A stretch of DNA of 64,000 bases from Methylobacterium sp. B4 (GTDB taxonomy: Bacteria > Pseudomonadota > Alphaproteobacteria > Rhizobiales > Beijerinckiaceae). The notes under the pieces were generated by a model, which had not been told where the DNA came from, made no database searches, and saw nothing but the letters and a program-made list of their open reading frames with translations. The stretch's first letter is position 1. The number at the start of each line of letters is the position of its first letter. Made by a program: the position numbers and the translations under genes. The stretch is from positions 620,001 to 684,000 of the forward strand of contig NZ_QJJJ01000001.1 in assembly GCF_003201865.1 (NCBI RefSeq). Reading direction: 5' to 3'. Positions 11,855-20,574 of the stretch are shown piece by piece.

Positions 11855-12910
11855 TCACGGATCGTTCGCCGCCTGGTGGCGCCGCAGCCGCATCAGCCCC
11901 TCGTAGAAGCCCAGCATCACCAGTGCGAGGGCGAAGGGAACGACGTAATAGCAGACCCGGAACAGGAGCAGCGAGCCCAGGACCGATTCACGCGGCAGGT
12001 AGGACAGGGCGATGAGGATCGTCGCCTCGAACACGCCGATGCCGCCGGGGGCGTTGGAGGCGATGCCGAGCATCGCGGCCAGCACGTAGATCGCCAGGAA
12101 GGTGGTGAAGCCGAGGTTCATCCCCTCCGGCATCAGCATGTAGAGGACCGCCGCCGCCGCGCAGACGTCGCCGATGCCGACGACCATCTGGCTGAAGGAG
12201 ACCGTGGCGCCGGGCAGTTCGAGCTGCCAGTGGCGGACCTTGATGTAGCGCCGCTTCACCGAGACCCAGGCGAGGTAGCCCAGCACGAGGCCGAGGGCGC
12301 CGAAGCCGAGGATCTGGTTCAGGCGTACGCTCGAATTGACGCCGATGCTCTTGAAGGTGAGGCTCGCCAGCTGCCCGGCCTCGATTATGAGGCTGAAGCC
12401 GAGCACCACGCCCATGCCGAGCCAGAAAGTGAAGCCGGCAATAACGGTCAGCGCGGCGATCTTGGCTGCCGAGAGCCCGCGCTTCGAGTAGATCCAGTAG
12501 CGGATCGTGGCCGCGGTGATGAGCGGGAAGCCCAAGGTGAAGCTCACCGCGTAGCTGGTGAACGAAGCGAGCGCGGTGATGCGGTAGGGCACCTTCATCC
12601 GCAGCTGGCGCAGGGCCAGGGCGTCGTAGCAGGTCAGGAACAGGTAGCTGATGGCGACGAAGCCGAAGGCTTCGGCGAGCTGGCCGGTCGTGGCGGTGGT
12701 GAACGCCTTCTGCAGCTCGGCCCAGGTGATCTCTTCCGAGAGCTTCCACAGCACGAAGAGGGAGGCGACGACGAGGACGACGCTGGCCGCCGTGCCGATC
12801 CAGGCATAGCGCCCGCGCCTTGAGCCGCCCGCCGGCCCGGAGGCACCCTCGCGGTCCGCCTCGGCCGGCTCGGCCTCGGCGACCGTCCTGTGCTTCCCGG
12901 CAAAAGTCAT
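11855..12910 (-). CDS. UPF0104/YbhN-type multi-pass membrane protein
   Basis: A 351-residue protein with a short hydrophilic N-terminus and about eight hydrophobic helices. It matches the flippase-like membrane part of lysylphosphatidylglycerol synthase (UPF0104), including the terminal NAPGGIGVFEATILIAL segment, but lacks the C-terminal aminoacyl-transfer domain. Proteins of this group are thought to move lipids or lipid-linked compounds across the inner membrane; the substrate here is unknown. It lies directly upstream of the PhoR-like kinase on the same strand and downstream, by 184 bp, of the inositol/YcaO gene cluster. A link to that cluster is possible but unproven. Confidence 0.8.
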   Translation of the reverse strand: MTFAGKHRTVAEAEPAEADREGASGPAGGSRRGRYAWIGTAASVVLVVASLFVLWKLSEEITWAELQKAFTTATTGQLAEAFGFVAISYLFLTCYDALALRQLRMKVPYRITALASFTSYAVSFTLGFPLITAATIRYWIYSKRGLSAAKIAALTVIAGFTFWLGMGVVLGFSLIIEAGQLASLTFKSIGVNSSVRLNQILGFGALGLVLGYLAWVSVKRRYIKVRHWQLELPGATVSFSQMVVGIGDVCAAAAVLYMLMPEGMNLGFTTFLAIYVLAAMLGIASNAPGGIGVFEATILIALSYLPRESVLGSLLLFRVCYYVVPFALALVMLGFYEGLMRLRRHQAANDP

Positions 12911-13094
12911 GTGAGAACGGCGTCCGCCTCCGCTGGTCGCCCGCCTGAGCCTTCGGCGCGGGCCGCCCCGAGCGGCGTCCGGGACGATCCGCTGACGGGC
13001 ATTTAGGGACTTCGCCCGCCGAAGGCCAGCGAGGTCGGGCGGCCGCAGCCCAGCCCTGCACCGGGATTGCGGCCGAAATCACGGTAGCTTGACC

Positions 13095-13721
13095 TCAGGC
13101 GATGCCCGAGAGTCGCGCCGCGGCCTCGCCCAGGCCGGCGCGGATTCGCTCCGTCACGCTCGGCGAGGTGCAGACATAGGTCGGGCTCGGATGCGGAATC
13201 GGCACGACCGGAAGGTCGGGGCGCAGAGCGGCGAGCGGCGCGGCGGCGTCCTGCGCGAAGCGCCCGGCCGGAACGACCACCCTGAGATGGGGCAGCAGGG
13301 CGAGCAGCGGCGCGATAAAGGGCGCGGCCGCCGCGGCCTCCGAGCGGCGGGGCGCACGGTTGAGGGCGCCGGGGGCATGGATCACCCAGGGAACCGCGTT
13401 CCAGATCAGCGTGTCGCGCCGCGCGATGCCGGCCTCCCTCAGGAAGCGGAACAGTTTGGCGGCGGTACCGGTGGGGTTGTCCCGCGAGACGAAGCCGGTC
13501 CGGCCGATCGACGGGCCGGGCGTTTCCAGCAGCAGGAGAAGCCGCGCCTCCACGCCGCCGTCGAGGGGGTCGGGATCGGGCACCGCGGCGCCGCGCTCGG
13601 CGGCGATGCGTTGCGCGAGGAGACGCAGGGGCCGGATGTGGGGCGCCTCGGCCATCGCCCGGCGTGCCGCGACGGCGGCGGGGTCGCGCAGGCTCTTCGG
13701 CGCGTCAGGCGAAGCCGGCAT
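13095..13721 (-). CDS. Uracil-DNA glycosylase superfamily-like protein
   Basis: A 208-residue protein with LLETPGPSIGRTGFVSRDNP and LIWNAVPW segments and a C-terminal HPSP motif. This is the pattern of a divergent uracil-DNA glycosylase family that lacks the iron-sulfur cysteines of family 4 enzymes. Its first 17 bases overlap the end of the deacetylase gene, so it is the last cistron of the nine-gene operon. The start at 13721 is chosen from this coupling and from the length. DNA repair activity is plausible by homology, but its place at the end of a metabolic operon makes the role uncertain. Confidence 0.75.
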   Translation of the reverse strand: MPASPDAPKSLRDPAAVAARRAMAEAPHIRPLRLLAQRIAAERGAAVPDPDPLDGGVEARLLLLLETPGPSIGRTGFVSRDNPTGTAAKLFRFLREAGIARRDTLIWNAVPWVIHAPGALNRAPRRSEAAAAAPFIAPLLALLPHLRVVVPAGRFAQDAAAPLAALRPDLPVVPIPHPSPTYVCTSPSVTERIRAGLGEAAARLSGIA

Positions 13722-14466
13722 CGCGGAGATCCGGCGGCAGCCGGCCCTGCAGGCGGAAGCGCTCCACCCCGTCCTCCGCCGACAAGCGGGCGCGCAGGCC
13801 GTCCGGGCCGCCGAACTGAAAGCCGAGTTGCGACGCGTAAGCGGCGCAGGCCCCGGCCTTGCGGTGCTCGGCCGGCCCGTCGAGGCGCACGACCTGCTCG
13901 GGCAGGTGCTCGAACAGCGCCCGCAGGGGCTCCTTCGGCTCGGCGGCGCGAACGGTGTAGGGAAAATCGCGCCACCACAGCATCGGCAGCGGCGGCTGCG
14001 CCCCGCGCAGCGCCCGCACGACTTGGATGTGATCGACATGGCCGCCCACGCCCTGCGGCGCGAGGATCAGGTCGGGGCGGGTATCGGTCAGCAGACGCTC
14101 GAAGGCGTCGGCGAGATTGGCGCCGATGCGGTCGTCGGGGCGGAGTTCCGCGAAGAGTTCGGGCGCCGAGGCGTAGCCGCGGTGGGGTGCCTCGCGGAAC
14201 GGCAGGTGGACCGGCTCCTCGATGCCGAGCGCGCCCGCCGCCGCCCGATCCTCGCCGCGGCGCAGGGCCATGTAGTCGACCTCGGGCGCCAAGCCCTTGT
14301 CGGTCTGGCAGGCCAGCGCGAAGCCGCGGGGGTTCGGGACGGAGGCGGTGAAGACGGTCGCCATCACGACCTGCCAGCCCCGCTCGGCGAGCCGGGCCAG
14401 CGTGCCGCCGGCCGAGAAGGCGGCGTCGTCGAGATGGGGCGAGACGGCGAGCGCGGTCCGCGTCAC
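13705..14466 (-). CDS. PIG-L family N-deacetylase
   Basis: A 253-residue zinc-dependent deacetylase of the PIG-L/LmbE group (MshB, BshB and GlcNAc-PI deacetylases). The N-terminal SPHLDDAAFSAGG motif gives the metal-binding His and Asp pair, and GGHVDHIQV supplies the third ligand region. Known relatives remove the acetyl group from GlcNAc joined to inositol, malate or similar aglycones. It starts with GTG overlapping the stop of the GT4 gene (GTGA), so the transferase and deacetylase are translationally coupled, as expected if one acts on the product of the other. Confidence 0.88.
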   Translation of the reverse strand: MTRTALAVSPHLDDAAFSAGGTLARLAERGWQVVMATVFTASVPNPRGFALACQTDKGLAPEVDYMALRRGEDRAAAGALGIEEPVHLPFREAPHRGYASAPELFAELRPDDRIGANLADAFERLLTDTRPDLILAPQGVGGHVDHIQVVRALRGAQPPLPMLWWRDFPYTVRAAEPKEPLRALFEHLPEQVVRLDGPAEHRKAGACAAYASQLGFQFGGPDGLRARLSAEDGVERFRLQGRLPPDLRDAGFA

Positions 14467-15701
14467 AGCAGGTGCGGCTCCTTGCGGAAGCGGCAGTCCG
14501 GATCGAGGGGCAGCGTGTCGGGGAAGTCCGTATGCGGCCGCCCGCGGGCGACCTCAGCGTAGACATCCATGATCTGGCAGCCCACCGCGGTCCAGGAATA
14601 GACGCGGCGGCACTCTTCGAGCCCGTCACGGGCGAGGCGGCGGCGCAGGTCGTCGTCATCGACCATCCGGCCCAGGGCCTTGGCGAGCGCCGGCACGTCG
14701 CCGGGCTGGACGAGCAGCCCGTTCTCGCCATCGCGCAGACAGTCCGACACGCCGACGGAGTGGGTCGAGACGACCGCGAGGCCGGAGGCCATGGCCTCCA
14801 GAATCGTGTTCGAGAACCCCTCGGCATAGGTCGGCGAGACGAAGACGTCCGCCGCGCGATAGAGCTCCGGCACGGTGTCGTAATCGGCGTAGCCGGTGAA
14901 GCGGACCTGGGCCGAGGTGAAGCCGATGGCATCGGCCCGCTCGCGGGCGGCCTCCACGTCCGGACCGATGCCGGAGATTACGGCGTCGAAGGGCATTCCG
15001 GCCTCCCACATCCGTTCCAGGGCGTCGAGGAAGTCGAGCACGCCTTTCCGGCGGTCGACGCGGCCGTGATAGAGCAGCCGCACCGGCTCCTCGTCCTCAC
15101 GCTCGGCTTCGAAGCGGGCGCCGGGGGTGAAGCGGGCCGTGTCGACCGCGCCGGGGACGATGGTGAAACGGGCCGGATCGGAGCCGAGCCGGTCGCAGAC
15201 CTCGCCGACGAAGGAGGGGCCGCCGATCAGAAGGGCATTGGCGTGGGCCAGCACTTCGACCATCGCCACCCGGTGCGTCTCGCAGCAGGAGCCGACCCAG
15301 TGGCCATCGCCGCCCTGGATCGAGACCACCGTCGGCACGCCGAGCCGCTTGCCCGCCACCAGCACTGCCCAGCCGGTGGGATAGCCGTACTGGGCATGCA
15401 GCACGTCGAAGGGTTTTTTGGCGTGCTCGGCCTCGATGGTCGCGATCATCTCGTCGATGTCGCGCTCGAAGTCACCGCTCTCCTGCTCGCCACGCTGTTC
15501 CAGGCCGATGACCCGCACGCCAGGCACCGGCGGAGGCGGGCCGCCGCCATAGACGCGGGTGCCGAACTCGTCGCCGCGATACTGCGAGATCATCGTCACG
15601 TCGTGACCGGCGCCCGCCACCTCGCGCAGCAGGTTCTGCGCGTAGACGCTCATGCCGGAGATCGCCGGGAAGTAGCGGCGGCTGACGAAGCAGATTCTCA
15701 T
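14463..15701 (-). CDS. GT4-family glycosyltransferase
   Basis: A 412-residue retaining glycosyltransferase with the GT-B fold. It opens with RICFVSRRYFPAISGMSVYA, carries the middle motif LYHGRVDRRKGV, and has the nucleotide-sugar motif EGFSNTILEAMASG in the C-terminal domain. The family includes MshA, which attaches GlcNAc to inositol phosphate, and many polysaccharide enzymes. It overlaps the TIM-barrel gene upstream and the PIG-L deacetylase downstream by 4 bp each. Donor and acceptor are not known; the inositol-phosphate synthase at the head of the operon suggests an inositol-derived acceptor. Confidence 0.88.
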   Translation of the reverse strand: MRICFVSRRYFPAISGMSVYAQNLLREVAGAGHDVTMISQYRGDEFGTRVYGGGPPPPVPGVRVIGLEQRGEQESGDFERDIDEMIATIEAEHAKKPFDVLHAQYGYPTGWAVLVAGKRLGVPTVVSIQGGDGHWVGSCCETHRVAMVEVLAHANALLIGGPSFVGEVCDRLGSDPARFTIVPGAVDTARFTPGARFEAEREDEEPVRLLYHGRVDRRKGVLDFLDALERMWEAGMPFDAVISGIGPDVEAARERADAIGFTSAQVRFTGYADYDTVPELYRAADVFVSPTYAEGFSNTILEAMASGLAVVSTHSVGVSDCLRDGENGLLVQPGDVPALAKALGRMVDDDDLRRRLARDGLEECRRVYSWTAVGCQIMDVYAEVARGRPHTDFPDTLPLDPDCRFRKEPHLL

Positions 15702-16591
15702 GGGTTCAGCAGTCCCGGAACGGCGGCCTCGCGCGGCGTGGTCTCCGGCCTCGGCAGGCCGGGGCCGGGACGGCGGCAGGTGCGCAGATATTCGAGCGCC
15801 TGGGCCACCATCACGTCGGCGCGGTGCGAGTCCCGCGACAGCTCCACGCAGGCGAGTTTCCTGAAATCGATCGCGTCGAGGGCGTCGAGCACGGCGGGCA
15901 CGTCCATGTCGCCCTCGCCGAAGGGCAGGTGGATATGCTCGCCCCGCTTCATGTCCTCGATCGCCACGGTACCGATGCGGGGCGCGAACTCACGCACGGC
16001 GTCGGCCGGGTCGCGCTCCTGCGTCACGAGGCAATGGCCGGTATCGAGGGCGAGCGACAGGCCGGGCAGATCGAGGGCAGCAAAGTCGTCGAGGGTCTCG
16101 ATCAGCATGCCGGGCTCAGGCTCCAAAGCGGCGACCACACCCTTCTCGGCGGCGAACTCGGCCACTTCGCGCAGGCCCTCGACGAGCCAGCCCCGCGCCT
16201 CGTCGCGGTTCACACCGGGCTTCGGGACGCCGGCCCAGAACGAGACCGCCTCGGAATCGAGGATCTTGCCGATCTCGATGGCGCGCTTGAGAAAGCCGAC
16301 GCGCCGGGCGCGTCCCGCGGCATCGGCGGTGACCAGGGTCGGCTCGTGCTTGGCAGTCGGGTCGAGCAGGAAGCGGGCGCCGGTCTCGATCACCGAGCCG
16401 AGTTCGAGCCGGGCCAGGATGCTGGCGATGCGGTCGGCCTCGATCACCCAGTTCTCGGCGAAGGGGTCGAGATGGTGGATGTCGAGGGTGAGCGCCACCC
16501 CGTCATAGCCCGCATCCTTGATGAGGCGGATCGCGTCCTCGATGCGGTGATGGGCGGTGCCGTTGGTGTTGTAGGCAAAGCGCAGGCTCAT
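15698..16591 (-). CDS. Sugar-phosphate isomerase/epimerase-like TIM barrel
   Basis: A 297-residue AP-endonuclease-2-type TIM barrel, the fold of IolE, IolI and hydroxypyruvate isomerase. Probable metal-site segments are AALEPEPG, LALDTGHC, the GEHIHLPFGEGD loop and CVELSRDSH. Such enzymes isomerise or dehydrate sugars and inosose-type ketones. It starts with ATG overlapping the YcaO stop (ATGA) and its own stop overlaps the GT4 start. With an inositol-phosphate synthase and a Gfo/Idh/MocA dehydrogenase in the same operon, an inosose-like substrate is a reasonable guess. Confidence 0.82.
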   Translation of the reverse strand: MSLRFAYNTNGTAHHRIEDAIRLIKDAGYDGVALTLDIHHLDPFAENWVIEADRIASILARLELGSVIETGARFLLDPTAKHEPTLVTADAAGRARRVGFLKRAIEIGKILDSEAVSFWAGVPKPGVNRDEARGWLVEGLREVAEFAAEKGVVAALEPEPGMLIETLDDFAALDLPGLSLALDTGHCLVTQERDPADAVREFAPRIGTVAIEDMKRGEHIHLPFGEGDMDVPAVLDALDAIDFRKLACVELSRDSHRADVMVAQALEYLRTCRRPGPGLPRPETTPREAAVPGLLNP

Positions 16592-18207
16592 GCCGTCCTC
16601 CGCTCGGCCCGGCGGCCCTGGCGCTCGTAGCGGAAGGGCGCGTGGTGCGATTCCGGCTCGCGATAGAGCGGGTAATGCGAGCCGACGATCTCTTCCGCCA
16701 AAGCCACGTCGAACAGGGGCTGTCCGCCGAAGCGCTCGATCGCCTCGGGCGTCAGGCGCACGGGAAGCAATGTGTCGGTGGCCGTGCCGAAGCGGATCAG
16801 CGGATGGTCGCGCTCGATCAGCTTGCGCGTGTTGCGCTCGCCGATCCGGTAGTAGCTCATGGTCTCGACCTCGAGCCCCGGCACGATCGCCTTGACGACG
16901 CCGATTCCGCCGTCGGGGGGAGAGCAATCGACGTAGAGCACGTCGAGGCCCGCTTCCTCCAGCCGCTCGCGGGCGGTGCGTCCGCGGGCATGGCCGTCGG
17001 GTGCCGGCGTGGTCGGCAGCTCCGAAAACGCCTTGGTGCCGCGCTCCGAATAGACCCTTTCGCTCAACACTGCGCGCAGCTCGGCCGAGGAGAGGTCGAT
17101 CCAGGCGAGCATGGCTTGGAGCGCACGGCTCTCCTCCAGGTCGAGGCTCGGCAGCGCCTTCTGGATGAAGGCCTCGACATAGCCGGGCGGCGCCACCGTG
17201 TCAGCGAGGGTCAGCGGGCCGTGCCCGAAGGTCTTTCGGACACGCGCGGCCTGGAACTCCAGAAGCGCCTTCCGGAGCGCCCGCTCGCGGTCCGGGTCGC
17301 AGGCCTCGCCGCAGGCCGAGAGGGCGATCGGTGCCGGCGTGCGGGCGGGGTCCTCGTCGTAGCCCACGACGTAGAGGTTGGTCAGGCCGAACTGATCGGT
17401 GGCGAACTTCGGCAGCGCCCGGATGCCGAGGCTTTCCAGCCGGTCGAGCATGCCGCGTGTTTCAGGGCCGATCCCGTCGAGGTCGAGCATGACGCCTTGG
17501 TCGAGGGCCCGGAACAGCAGGCCGTTGCCGTCGCGCTGGAGCAGTTCGAGCAGGCCGTGGCCGAGCGCGAAGGCCACGTCCGGCCCGGCGCCGAGGCCGT
17601 TGGTGATGAGGTTGGTGAAGGGCTGGTAGCCCTGGCGCAGCTCGAAATAGTCGGTCGCGGCGATGTCGAGCGGCATCCAGACGGATTCGCCGGTGCGGGC
17701 GCGGATCGATTTCGTCCAATCGAGCGGCGTGTCGCGGCCGACGGGCGAGCCGGCGGGCAGGCAGAGCGTCAGCGGATCGGCGACGGAGGTCGCGCCGTAG
17801 ACCCGCACGAGGTCGGCGTAAGACACGGCCGCCTGGTTCTCGCCCTTGCGCGGCAGCAGGGCGACCGACGGCATCAGGTTCTCGGCGATCTCGGCCACCG
17901 CACCGATCAGCGCCTCGTCGTCGGTCGCGCCATAGCCGATGCCCGAGGGCATGGCGCCGACGTAGAAGGGATCATCGAGGAACAGGGCAACGAACCAGAC
18001 CGGAATGCCCGTGCGGTCGAGGCCGGCGAGGTTGAAGCCGACGACGCGGCCCTCCGGAAGCACGTCGAAATAGGCCGTCACCGCATCCGGCAGCCGCTCC
18101 GGCAGGCCCTCGATGCGCCGCTTGCCACCTCGGCGATAGGGGCGCGGCGCCGCGAGGCTCGGGTGATGGGCGCGGTCGTCCCGGTCGAGGGCGTCGGTCG
18201 CTGTCAT
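16588..18207 (-). CDS. YcaO-domain protein
   Basis: A 539-residue YcaO protein. YcaO enzymes use ATP to activate an amide backbone and install azolines, thioamides or amidines in peptides, and a few act on other small molecules. Family signatures are the helix ALIGAVAEIAENL, the segment ALRKALLEFQAARVR, and the C-terminal VVKAIVPGLEVETMSYYRIG. The C-terminus lacks the PxPxP motif of azoline-forming cyclodehydratases. No TfuA, E1-like or Ocin-ThiF partner and no obvious precursor peptide is nearby. The ATG at 18207 is preferred over an upstream TTG. Confidence 0.88.
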   Translation of the reverse strand: MTATDALDRDDRAHHPSLAAPRPYRRGGKRRIEGLPERLPDAVTAYFDVLPEGRVVGFNLAGLDRTGIPVWFVALFLDDPFYVGAMPSGIGYGATDDEALIGAVAEIAENLMPSVALLPRKGENQAAVSYADLVRVYGATSVADPLTLCLPAGSPVGRDTPLDWTKSIRARTGESVWMPLDIAATDYFELRQGYQPFTNLITNGLGAGPDVAFALGHGLLELLQRDGNGLLFRALDQGVMLDLDGIGPETRGMLDRLESLGIRALPKFATDQFGLTNLYVVGYDEDPARTPAPIALSACGEACDPDRERALRKALLEFQAARVRKTFGHGPLTLADTVAPPGYVEAFIQKALPSLDLEESRALQAMLAWIDLSSAELRAVLSERVYSERGTKAFSELPTTPAPDGHARGRTARERLEEAGLDVLYVDCSPPDGGIGVVKAIVPGLEVETMSYYRIGERNTRKLIERDHPLIRFGTATDTLLPVRLTPEAIERFGGQPLFDVALAEEIVGSHYPLYREPESHHAPFRYERQGRRAERRTA

Positions 18208-18258
18208 TCTCGTTCCATCCGCAGCGGCGGACCGGCTCACGTCCAAACCTCGACCGCA

Positions 18259-18291
18259 TCCTGAGGCTCCGCTTCGCGGCGCATCTCAGGA
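18259..18291. repeat. Palindromic element inside the operon
   Basis: The inverted repeat TCCTGAG ... CTCAGGA encloses a 19-nt GC-rich spacer containing GCTTCGCGGC. It lies in the only sizeable gap (126 bp) of the nine-gene operon, between the oxidoreductase and YcaO genes. It looks like a dispersed palindromic repeat and could form a hairpin that alters mRNA stability or expression of the distal genes. Confidence 0.5.
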
Positions 18292-18333
18292 TAAGGACCT
18301 TGATTGGATGAGCCGGTCTCCTCCCAATGATGA

Positions 18334-19362
18334 TCAGGCCGCGTCGCGGCCGGCCGGAAGCCCCGCCGCCGCGTAGGCGCGGGCGATCAGGCGCATGGTG
18401 TGCAGGTCGCGCTCCGCGTCCCAGGCGGCCCGCTCATCCCTCTCGAGAAGCGCGCGGCCGAAGGCACGCACCTGTTCGAGGAAGGGCGAGGCCTCTCGAT
18501 CGAAAGCGATCTCTTCCGCGCGGCCGTCTGCGCCGTCGGTGAAGGTGACATGACCGCCCGCGGTCTGGCCCATCGTGTTCGTCGCGCTCAGCATGCCGTG
18601 GGTACCGACGACTTCCAGCCGGCGGCGCGGCAGCGCATCGGGGCAGTTATAGGCGACGTTGAGCTGCGCCAGCGCGCCCGATTCCGTCCGGCCGATCAGC
18701 AGGGCGCCGTCATCGACGGCGTAATCCTGCGCCCGGGCCTGGGTCATCGCGGCGATGTCGACGATGGGTTCGCCGAGCAGGAAATCGACGAGATCGATGC
18801 CGTGGGGGGCAAGATCCATGAGGGCGCCGCCGCCGGCCTGGGCCGGGTCGATGCGCCAATTGTCCTGCCCCTCGAACGAGGTCCATGTGCGGTCGAGCCA
18901 GCAGGCGTAGACGATGCGTACCGCCGTCACCGTCCCGAGCCGGCCCTCGCCGATGAGCCTCCGCATGGCGCGGTGGCCGGGATGGTGCCGCTGGTCGAAG
19001 GCGGTGCCGTAGAAGGCGCCCGAACGGTGCACAGCCGTGGCCATCGCCTCGGCGTCGGCAAGCGAGGCCGCCATCGGCTTTTCGCAGAGCACGGCCTTGC
19101 CGGCGGCGCAGAGCGCCTCGACGGCACCGCGATGCAGGTGGTTCGGCGTGGCGACGTAGACCGCCTCGACCTCGGGATCGGCGAGCAATCCGGCGAGATC
19201 GGCATAGGCCCGCGCGCCCTCGGCTTCCGCCGCCACGCGCGATCCGGCGCCCGGATCGGCCACGGCCACGAGGCGGTGCCCGGCGTCGCGGATGGCGGGT
19301 GCCATGTAGTCGCGGGCGACCCAGCCGTAGCCGACGATGCCCCAGCCGACGCGTCCGCTCAT
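18334..19362 (-). CDS. Gfo/Idh/MocA family oxidoreductase
   Basis: A 342-residue NAD(P)-dependent dehydrogenase. The N-terminal Rossmann fold has GIVGYGWVARDY, followed by VATPNHLH and the signature EKP in VLCEKPMAASL. The C-terminal domain contains GGGALMDLAPHGIDLVDFLLG with the catalytic His region. Family members oxidise or epimerise inositols, sugars and sugar nucleotides. Its start overlaps the methyltransferase stop by one base (TGATG). Given the inositol-phosphate synthase upstream, oxidation of a cyclitol to a ketone is a fitting but unproven role. Confidence 0.88.
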   Translation of the reverse strand: MSGRVGWGIVGYGWVARDYMAPAIRDAGHRLVAVADPGAGSRVAAEAEGARAYADLAGLLADPEVEAVYVATPNHLHRGAVEALCAAGKAVLCEKPMAASLADAEAMATAVHRSGAFYGTAFDQRHHPGHRAMRRLIGEGRLGTVTAVRIVYACWLDRTWTSFEGQDNWRIDPAQAGGGALMDLAPHGIDLVDFLLGEPIVDIAAMTQARAQDYAVDDGALLIGRTESGALAQLNVAYNCPDALPRRRLEVVGTHGMLSATNTMGQTAGGHVTFTDGADGRAEEIAFDREASPFLEQVRAFGRALLERDERAAWDAERDLHTMRLIARAYAAAGLPAGRDAA

Positions 19363-20543
19363 CACCAGCGCTCCGGCAGATCGACGTATTCGCGGCGGCG
19401 CACCCGTTCCGCCTCCGGCGCGTCCGGTCCGCCGACCCAGTCGATGGCGGGCGGCCCGTCGGAGTGCAGCGGGTAGGTCACCTGCCGCCCGTATTCCGCC
19501 TCGTATCGCTCGGAGGGCCAGCGGATCGCGTAGCCGCCCTCCTGCGGTGCGTAGAGCGGATTGAGATGCAGCGCCGCATCCGCCGGCGGCAGGGTGATGC
19601 CGTCGACGATAGCCCTCGGCGCCGGGCGCATGCCGGGCCCTGCCACAACGGAGAAGGCCTCGCAGGTCTTGAGGTCGCGCGGCTCGCGTGGCTGCGGTGC
19701 CCGCGCCTCCACCAGCGCCCGGGTCAGCTCGGCATCGTCGTAGACGAGACCGTCGGGAAACAATTCCTCGATCTCGGCGGAGGAGATGGCGCGGCCGGAC
19801 GAGAAGCCGGGCTGGCCGCTGTTGTGGATGTGGCTGATGGCGAGCCACCCCTCCTCGCCGGCGGTGTGGCGCAGGCAGGAGAGCACGCCCGCCTTGTCGT
19901 CGAGGAAGTAGAAGGCGTCGTTGCAGATCACGAGATCGACCGGCGATTCCGGGATCGGCCAGTGCGGCGAGGTGGCGTCGAAGCAGACGAGCTGCGCCTT
20001 CTCGCCCACCACCCAGTGCCGGGCGACCCAGAGCTTGGCGAAGACCACGTCGGCACCCGCGACCTTCACGCCGCGTCGCTTGAGCTCGCGCAGGTAATGG
20101 CCGATGCCGCAGGCGAGTTCAAAAGCGCAGACCGGGCCGTTCCAATGCGCCTCCAAGAGGCTGAGGCCGGCAAGGAAGGTCGGATCGGTCCAGCGATTGA
20201 CGAAATAATCGCCGACCCGGCCCCAGCCGAGCCATTCCACCGCCTGCCGCAGGGAGGCGCTGGCACGCTCCCGCACCAGCCGATGCAAGGCTTCGGGATC
20301 GGCGGGCGGGCCGGTCCACCAATCGTCCTGATCGGCGAGCAGAAGCACCAGGGCATCCTCCACGCGGTCGGCGTCGAGATGATCGAGCGCTGCCGCGACA
20401 AGGCTCTCCCGACCCGTGCGCAGAAAGGGGATGCCGTCGATCACGGGCCAACGCGCACCGGTCTCGACGTCACGCAGGCCATGCGCGCCGTCGGCCTTGA
20501 GCGGGTGGCCGGTCTCCGGCGAGAGGAGATCGAAGGGGATCAT
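19362..20543 (-). CDS. SAM-dependent methyltransferase-like protein with Trm112-like N-terminus
   Basis: A 393-residue protein. Residues 1-45 look like a Trm112-type segment (PETGHPLKADG, then ARWPVIDGIPFLR). After a helical linker, a class I methyltransferase core begins at ELACGIGHYLRELKRRGVKV with a GADV acidic-strand end and a VDLVICNDAFYFL motif-IV region. A roughly 130-residue C-terminal extension rich in Pro and Arg follows and is unassigned. It is in the operon between the HD-like and oxidoreductase genes. N-, O- or C-methylation of the pathway product is likely, but the substrate is unknown. Confidence 0.75.
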   Translation of the reverse strand: MIPFDLLSPETGHPLKADGAHGLRDVETGARWPVIDGIPFLRTGRESLVAAALDHLDADRVEDALVLLLADQDDWWTGPPADPEALHRLVRERASASLRQAVEWLGWGRVGDYFVNRWTDPTFLAGLSLLEAHWNGPVCAFELACGIGHYLRELKRRGVKVAGADVVFAKLWVARHWVVGEKAQLVCFDATSPHWPIPESPVDLVICNDAFYFLDDKAGVLSCLRHTAGEEGWLAISHIHNSGQPGFSSGRAISSAEIEELFPDGLVYDDAELTRALVEARAPQPREPRDLKTCEAFSVVAGPGMRPAPRAIVDGITLPPADAALHLNPLYAPQEGGYAIRWPSERYEAEYGRQVTYPLHSDGPPAIDWVGGPDAPEAERVRRREYVDLPERW

Positions 20544-20574
20544 GATCCTGGATTCTGCCGGACGGCGCGGGATG

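Noticed and set aside
10580..12823. 747-codon open frame opposite phoR and the UPF0104 gene
   Set aside because: It covers two real genes in antisense and its product is His/Asp/Gln-rich low complexity, typical of a third-position GC artefact.
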